Below are positions 57,845 through 64,000 of a stretch of DNA of 64,000 bases, piece after piece. Source of the stretch: Pseudoscleropodium purum (Eukaryota > Streptophyta > Bryopsida > Hypnales > Brachytheciaceae); the NCBI GenBank assembly GCA_963969395.1, contig OZ017797.1, positions 37,262,001-37,326,000 on the forward strand. Reading direction: 5' to 3'. The notes under the pieces are model-generated. The model made no database searches and was not told the origin of the DNA. It was given only the letters and a program-made list of their open reading frames with translations. Both the position numbers and the translations under genes were made by a program. Position 1 is the first letter of the stretch, and the number at the start of each line of letters is the position of its first letter.

Positions 57845-59731
57845 CTAGAACAAACCAAATTTCCAACTCCTCGGCATAGCAAACATTGTGAATTTCAGTA
57901 TACAAGATTCCTCTTCTCTTTCAACGACAAACTCTCCGACATCGTATTCTGTCCAACCACTTTCTACAGCTTGGATTGTTGGCAAATGAAACTGTTCCAC
58001 TGGCCTCCTTGACCGTCTTGGGTCTATGTAGCACTTGCACTCTATATTTCCATCTTCATTTTTTGAAAACGTGAAATGTGTAGGTTTAGAATCCCAACTG
58101 CGCAAATCGCCCAAATACACTCTCCAAGTGAGACTGTAAGATCCCGAGGGAAGTGAACATTCAATCTCACCTTTTGCTTCTAACCAGCACACATCCAACA
58201 ACCGTGCAACCTCAGAAAACTTGCAAATGAAAAACTATGATAAGCACAATCATCCAATCCATGTAGATCAAAGCAAAGCATCATAGATCCAAACTATTTC
58301 TAAACAATGACCATAATCCTACAGTCTGAATTTTCAAAGTTGTATTAATTTAATATCAAGTAAACAAGTAAACAAATGGACACACTTTGCCAGATTTCTT
58401 TCCAGATTTGGATATGAACTTAGCCATAGCATAATAAAAGTTAAATAGATTTCAAGAAAGAACTTATGCATTCACATACAAGTATATACAAAAAACAATG
58501 AAATAGCTTCAAAAAAAGTACTTACAAACAATTCTTATAGTCTACAACTTAATCCCAATAACAATGGTCTTCACCCCAAATGATACGGAATCCTATTGCT
58601 GCCATGCTCAAGCACAATCCTCTAGTTATGTAGTCAATCTACAATCCCTACCCACATATCAAATGAGGCATGGAGTTAGATTTATGCCAACATTACAGAT
58701 GCAGCAATTAGAAATTGAATGATCTTGAAATTGATTAACCCTTCAAATAATGCAGTGTAGGACAAATTCGTCGTATTCATAAGTTTCAACTGTTGCCTTC
58801 ATCCAATAGGAAGCTTCATATTGGATACTGCTAGACTCAGGAATGAGATGGCATTCAAATGATTGCATCAACGATGCATACTTTCTTGAATTATAGAAAA
58901 ATCCAAAATTATAAACATATCCATACTCTATGGTAATTCATACATATAGGATGTTTTAAGACTGACATATTAAATAATATACATTGTAGATTTATTATGC
59001 CATGTCAACCACCATATTAGTTTAGCCTATCATACCAAAACTCGCATACTAAAATTTGTTTTGGGAGAATTTTAAGATACACTGCTTCGAACTTGACTTG
59101 ACAAATACTTATGATAAATTTTATCAGTTCCAAGATAATTTCTTCAGATCATGCTTCAAATCTTCTTTTTGATAAACTTTGAAAAGGTTCTGGAAGTCAT
59201 TTATTATACCACATCTAAGTTTAATCCAAGAAAAGTAAGCATTCACGGATTATCAATAACATGAACAAGTAAATAACATTGATATGACCTCTCTAAAACA
59301 ACATATTGGAATATCTTTAATACTTATCAGACTATCAAACTATATCATAGTCATTTTGGAAGACCCTAGGGAGGCAAGTTAAAGAGCTTAGGTTGTACCT
59401 TTGTATTATTTGCAAGCAACATCGGCTAGTAGAAATGATAGAAGATTTCTCTCTTGCTTGCAGTTGGTGTAGGGACAACATCCGAGTGAAGTGCGAGGAT
59501 GTCTTTGTACCTTGGAGGTAGAAACCTCTTCCAAACAGAATCAAAATTAGAAGCTGCATGGAAAGAATGGCATACACATGCTAGTTTAGCAACCTCTTGT
59601 GGAGACAAGTAGGAGAGGATCATAGCAATGTAGACTTCAGGCAAGTCTGCCAAGACAACTTTATCATACTACTCATTGTTGTTGTCAAATTCATCATGCT
59701 CCTTGCCCTCTTGAGATTGATTGTTGTCCAT
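57845..59731 (-). pseudogene. F-box / PP2-B-like (phloem lectin) gene, broken by stops
   Basis: Three exon-like blocks on minus. Block 1 (59731 to about 59410) starts with an ATG and an acidic lead (MDNNQSQEGKEHDEFDNNNE), hits TAG at 59669-59671, then gives an F-box (VVLADLPEVYIAMILSYLSP, then SFHAASNFDSVWKRFLPPRY) and a second TAG at 59426-59428. Block 2 (58638-58526) carries GLCLSMAAIGFRIIWGEDHC and YWD followed by TAA at 58549-58551, matching the SARxLxIxWGDTPxYW region of PP2. Block 3 (58219-57845) encodes FSEVARLLDVCWLEAKGEIE, a beta-strand-rich lectin-like part and GWTEYDVGEFVVERE. Intact relatives are SCF substrate receptors with a carbohydrate-binding module. Three premature stops and a shortened middle exon favour a pseudogene, although block 3 is intact. 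Confidence 0.7.
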
Positions 59732-60600
59732 GTCGATTTTGCTCTTTTCTATGGCCATTAACATTCCCTCCATTACAATGTCACAAAACTGCAATGTATA
59801 CAATCAGAAACCTAGTCCGGAACAGTGCCCTCTAATTTTCCAAAAATCAAAGACAAAAAAGGTACGATACCGAAAAAGAGATAAGCTCCTAAATGCAACA
59901 TCTAGATTTTACCAACTTCCAAAAGAAACCAATGCCAATTGAAGAATTCTTTGAAGCCACGCAAGGGAGTTGATGCTTCAAAGACGTTCAATTAAAGGTA
60001 GTCTAACTTAGTATCAACATTAGGTTCCCTACAATTTCAACTTGTAGAAATTTGATAGAATATTTTGGAGTATTAGAAAAATTCAATTATGATTCTCTTC
60101 CATTTGCTAATGCATTGATCTTAATTTTTTTTCCCTACACCCTCATCAAATTGGTGGTGTCAAAAATAGTATTGCTCTTAGAATAAGTAGGTCCAAAAAC
60201 CGTGAACTCTCATTTTCCATCAAGCAAACACATACGTTTCAATCTCATCACATACAAGTCCATTTAGATTGCCAATTGTTCTCGAATTGAAATTGACAAT
60301 ATTTTTTTGAGAAGGACAAAGGGCCTCCACACACCTATCGACAATCTTAGACCTACTCACAATCCTAAAACTCAACAAAGATGAATTGAAATTTAGTATT
60401 CTCAACCTGAGAGACTCCAATTCTCGATATCGACGTACTAGATGTTGTCTAGGTCAAAAGATCTCATTTGGCAAACTATAAAATTGCAAGTGACATTGCT
60501 TGAAATCCATACCTTGCAACAAAGAAAAACAAAACAAGAAACAACCCAATTCGTCGTACCTTGAGATCACTTCAACATGAGGCTTACGTATAGCGGGAGG

Positions 60601-60709
60601 CCTCCCCTGAGGCTTCTTGCGATGTGAAGGCCCTGGCCCTAAAGGTGAAGGTGGAGCCTGAGTTTGAAGGCCGGGGCCCTCACATCGCAGGAGGCCTAAA
60701 AGGGGAGGG
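60601..60709. repeat. GC-rich hairpin
   Basis: CCTCCCCTGAGGCTTCTTGC followed by GATGTGAAGGCC on the left is mirrored by GGGCCCTCACATCGCAGGAG followed by GCCTAAAAGGGGAGG on the right, around a loop of about 30 nt. It is an isolated GC-rich palindrome in AT-rich intergenic DNA. Confidence 0.6.
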
Positions 60710-60750
60710 ATCTTAATGTGTTAAGCACGCGGGTAGCTGGCCCAAAATTA

Positions 60751-60806
60751 TAGTGCCTGGTACTATTACAATGTCTGGTACTATAATAGTGCTTGGTACT
60801 ATTACA
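60751..60806. repeat. Triple 18-bp direct repeat
   Basis: TAGTGCCTGGTACTATTACA, then ATGTCTGGTACTATAA, then TAGTGCTTGGTACTATTACA follow one another directly. No gene starts nearby. The rest of 59732-61454 shows no supported feature, apart from the presumed promoter side of the PP2-like relic. Confidence 0.6.
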
Positions 60807-61454
60807 ACCAAATTATGCTATATAATCTAAGTAGATTTCTAAAGAGACTCAACTGCATAGTGCTTTATAGAGCTTCTGTGACGTTTGATTTGCTCTATCT
60901 TGCCTTCACAGCACAGCTGTGGCACCTAGTTGTTGGAAGAGGTAAGGGAAATAGAAAAAAATATGTCAACGTGGCTTTTAGCCTCAACCCTGCTTAAAAA
61001 AACTTGATGTACAATAATCTATTGTAGTTAGAAGACCTATAATAGATAGACCAGTCCATCTCTGTCATTTGTCTATTTACCACCATTCTATTTTTGGCCC
61101 CATTGAATCACTTATTACCACTAGAAAATTCATTCAAATTCATTTATTTTTCTGATAAAATTAGTGCATTATACTTAACTTGGGTGGATGTGTGTTAATC
61201 CTTGATTGGTGGATACTTAAGTGTTGATAGATACACTCCAAGGAGGTTATGGATTGTTAATAGGACATTTATAATTCCATTCTATAGGTGGTTTTCTAAT
61301 TTTAAGGTAGGCCACCTCAAAAATTCATAGAAATTTCAATTTCAATCAAAAAATTATAATTTCATTTGGGTTTGATTTGAGAAACAAGTGCACTCCTCTA
61401 AAAAATATGTATCCTTCTTGGAGTTGACCCTAAAATGTTCAGATTGCAAATCAA

Positions 61455-62690
61455 GGTAGTCATGGCAGGATGTTAAATCCTCCATTCAAAGGTGGACCCA
61501 ACCTGATCTGGCTTGTTGGGGTCCCAATCTAGGCAATGGGACTCAGCCAAGTGGAGGGGGGGCTAGGAGCAGTAGTGCGGTAGTGCAGGGTGGGTGTAAA
61601 CACAAGACAACAATTCCGCAAGATAACAATTTTAGAAAACTTTAGGATGACCACCACCACTCATGTCTTGCGTTTGGCGGTGGTTTAAGGTTTAAGGCAG
61701 CAATTTAGGATTTCAGGTTTTTTTTTAAAATTATAAGCTCATTACCATATTCCATATTGTTTGTTTTACCTCCTACCACTCAGTGTGTATATAATGAGTT
61801 GTCATTTCAATTCATTTCACAAATCATGCATGAATGGCTTTGGAAGCAAAATGAAATAGATGTAGTAGCATGCCACATTAGCATGGGTTTATTTCAAATG
61901 AATGATTTTAAAAATGTTTTCTAAAAAAGTACAAAGTCCAAACATTTTTTTTCAAAGTTTTACAAAAACAATATTATGTGGCACAATCGGAACAATATTT
62001 TCAAAGTTCTTGTAAGACTTATAAAAAAAAATTGATAACACTAAAACAAGTAAAATGTCCATTTCGTGCAAGTCCCATAGAACGACAAATGGAAACTTTA
62101 CTTATTTTAGTGTTATCCATTTTTTTATAAGTCCTACAAGAACTTTGAAAAATATTGTCCTGATTGTGCCACATAATGTTGTTTTTGTAAAACTTTGAAA
62201 AAAATTATTTGGACTTTGTACTTCTTTAGAAAACATTTTAAAAATCATTCATTTGAAATAGACCCATACTAATGTGGCATACTACTACATCTATTTCACT
62301 TTGCTTCCAAAGCCATTCATACATGATTTACAAAATGAATTGAAATGACAACTCATTATATACACATTAGGTGGTAGGAGGTAAAACAAACAATGTGGGA
62401 TATGGTAATGAATTCACAGTTAAAATAAAACCATGAAATCCTAAACTATCATCCTAAATCCTAAACTGCTGCTATGCACAAGACATGTGTAGTAGTGGTC
62501 ATCCTGAAGTTTTCTGAAATTGTTATCCCGTAGAATTGTTGTCCTATGTTTGCACCCGCCCTACACCCCCGCATCCCCACTCCCATCCCCCCCTTGGTTG
62601 AATTCCATTGCCCAGACTGGGACTTCAACAAGCCAAGTCGGGTTGGGCCTACCTTTGACTGGAGGATTTAACGTCTTGCGTCGTCATAAG
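61455..62690. mobile_element. 1.2-kb fold-back element with ~600-bp inverted arms
   Basis: Left arm about 61455-62067 and right arm about 62082-62690 are inverted copies around a tiny loop near 62068-62081. Matching blocks include TTAAATCCTCCATTCAAAGG at 61472 against the reverse of 62650-62670; GCACAATCGGAACAATATTT at 61982 mirrored near 62150; and ACACTAAAACAAGTAAAATG at 62039 mirrored near 62100. Divergence is modest. There is no coding capacity. The form suits a Foldback- or Mutator-like long-TIR element; no target duplication was found. Confidence 0.75.
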
Positions 62691-63906
62691 CTCAAACCAG
62701 GTTTCTGTAGGTCAGTCATTAAAGGCTAGTATTGAATTAAATAATCATGAGAACTACAGTAGTGGTTCACTTGGGGGAATCATAAGCTTATTGGTTACTA
62801 ACTTTGAATAGTATGGGGGAATTACATGGCTTGGAGGAATTTGCTTGCGTTTCTTCTTCAGTAGTATTTTGCAATAGGAGCAATTGAAAATTCGTGACTT
62901 TTCAAAAATTAAATTAAATTTTTTGGATAAGGCATCTAATTTCTACAAATCTTCAAAGTAAGATACCCTAGGGCCCCCTAAACTACATTCTACTAAAATG
63001 GCATGGATTCTAGCACCAAAATTTTAAAAAATAGAGCCTACCAACCACAATTAAACATGGAGTTAATTTCAAGGTACTTTGAGGGACAATTGAAGGAAAA
63101 ACTCTACACTCAAAGTAGGAGTACATGGACACTTATGGGTGCTCCTACCTTACCATTCCCAAAAGCCAAGATTGCAACCCTACTATGAAGCCCTTCAAAA
63201 AAAAATTTAAAATTTTTCCTTCATTTTAAGAATAACTTGTCAAAACTATCCTAATCAAATTTATTATTTCATGCAATCTTTTTATCAACACACCAAATTT
63301 CAATTTCTAATAATAAAAATTCTATTTGTGATAAATTATTTTGTGTGTTTTTCGTTGTGTTACACAAGAAATGCTTGAAAAATAGTGGTGATGAGCTTTT
63401 TAATTTGATTGTAGAAACACTTTAGAAACATTAATTTGCACATCTCACTTTTTCAAAAAATCCATTATTACCTAGGAAAATTTTTATACTACAGAAAATT
63501 CAAGTTTAAGGTGTCTCTAATTTAAAAAAATTCTAAATTCTAATTTAATAGTTTGGCAAATCAATTGCACCATTGTGCATGGTCAAAGATACACAAGTGG
63601 TCATAATATAAGGGTCAATAAGTCAACTCCTTGATATGTTCTTTGAGATATCTATTATCACCATTGATGAGGATCATGAAGTAGGTAGGCTTAAATGGAC
63701 AATTTATGGACCTCCTTCCTTATTTGTTGGAACTTGTGCACTTCAAGTTTTAAAGTGGTTCCAATGTAGCCGTTTTTGCATTCATATGTTTGTGGGTCAA
63801 AATAGGCCTGAATTTAACTTAGTTTGCTTTGATTTCTTTTAGAGTCATTACTTAAATTAACATAAAACCTAACATGAAATGTCCCATTCAAAAAGTGAAC
63901 AAATTA
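62691..63906. other. Intergenic, no gene seen
   Basis: Short frames only (for example 63003-63188 and 63636-63842), without motifs or splice context. Confidence 0.4.
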
Positions 63907-64000
63907 CACTACAAGAAAACAATGTATAAATTGACATGTTCAAATTGACTAACTATATCTTTGATAGAAAAATGTCCGAATTGACAAAAAATTGACAAAA
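63907..64000 (+). mobile_element. CACTA transposon terminus, running off the window
   Basis: CACTACAAGAAAACAATG is the canonical plant CACTA (En/Spm) terminal sequence. It is followed by closely spaced AAATTGAC/AATTGACA subterminal motifs (about 63936-64000). The other end lies beyond the window, so size and coding content are unknown. Confidence 0.7.

Overview
The window is nuclear DNA of a land plant: AT-rich and intron-rich, with a few host genes scattered among old transposable elements. The host genes are a GH28 polygalacturonase-like enzyme, an EMSY-LIKE (ENT + Tudor) chromatin protein, an adenylate/UMP-CMP kinase, an F-box/PP2-B relic and a coiled-coil membrane protein, all of plant or general eukaryote type. 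The domain make-up of the large Ty3/gypsy element (a cytosine methyltransferase and a PHD finger in its polyprotein) resembles, as far as I recall, elements of charophyte algae and non-flowering plants. A non-flowering lineage with sizeable intergenic space is therefore likely, but the species cannot be fixed from the sequence.

Layout. 1-919: TTAA-flanked MITE, cut by the window edge. 2.8-7.7 kb (-): four-exon coiled-coil/transmembrane gene with a long leader and a near-perfect hairpin in its first coding intron. 8.0-8.8 kb: a second TTAA-flanked palindromic MITE. 10.2-11.7 kb: CACTA-like non-autonomous element. 11.7-14.7 kb: two decayed coding stretches, one a hAT transposase tail. 16.7-21.9 kb: a full-length but dead PIF/Harbinger transposon with TIRs and a TTA duplication. 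25.5-30.4 kb (+): polygalacturonase-like gene behind a triplicated ~265-bp repeat. 32.6-36.2 kb (-): EMSY-LIKE gene with a single-exon ORF, a duplicated ~390-bp leader block and a GC-rich start region. 38.5-46.1 kb (-): decayed Ty3/gypsy element in the order gag - protease - cytosine methyltransferase - RT - RNase H - integrase - PHD, with two small GC-rich hAT MITEs nested in it, each with a perfect 8-bp target-site duplication. 50.2-54.1 kb (+): nucleoside monophosphate kinase in four exons. 54.8-55.0 kb (-): an orphan coding exon. 56.6-57.1 kb: a third TTAA-flanked element. 57.8-59.7 kb (-): F-box/PP2-B-like pseudogene. 61.5-62.7 kb: 1.2-kb fold-back element. 63.9 kb: a CACTA terminus running off the end.

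The host genes form no pathway together. The functional theme is the mobile elements. Five DNA-transposon superfamilies and one LTR element can be told apart, four of them by termini with matching target duplications. The gypsy element stands out because it once carried both a DNA-methylation writer domain and a histone-reader-type PHD finger. No rRNA, tRNA, CRISPR or organellar sequence was seen.
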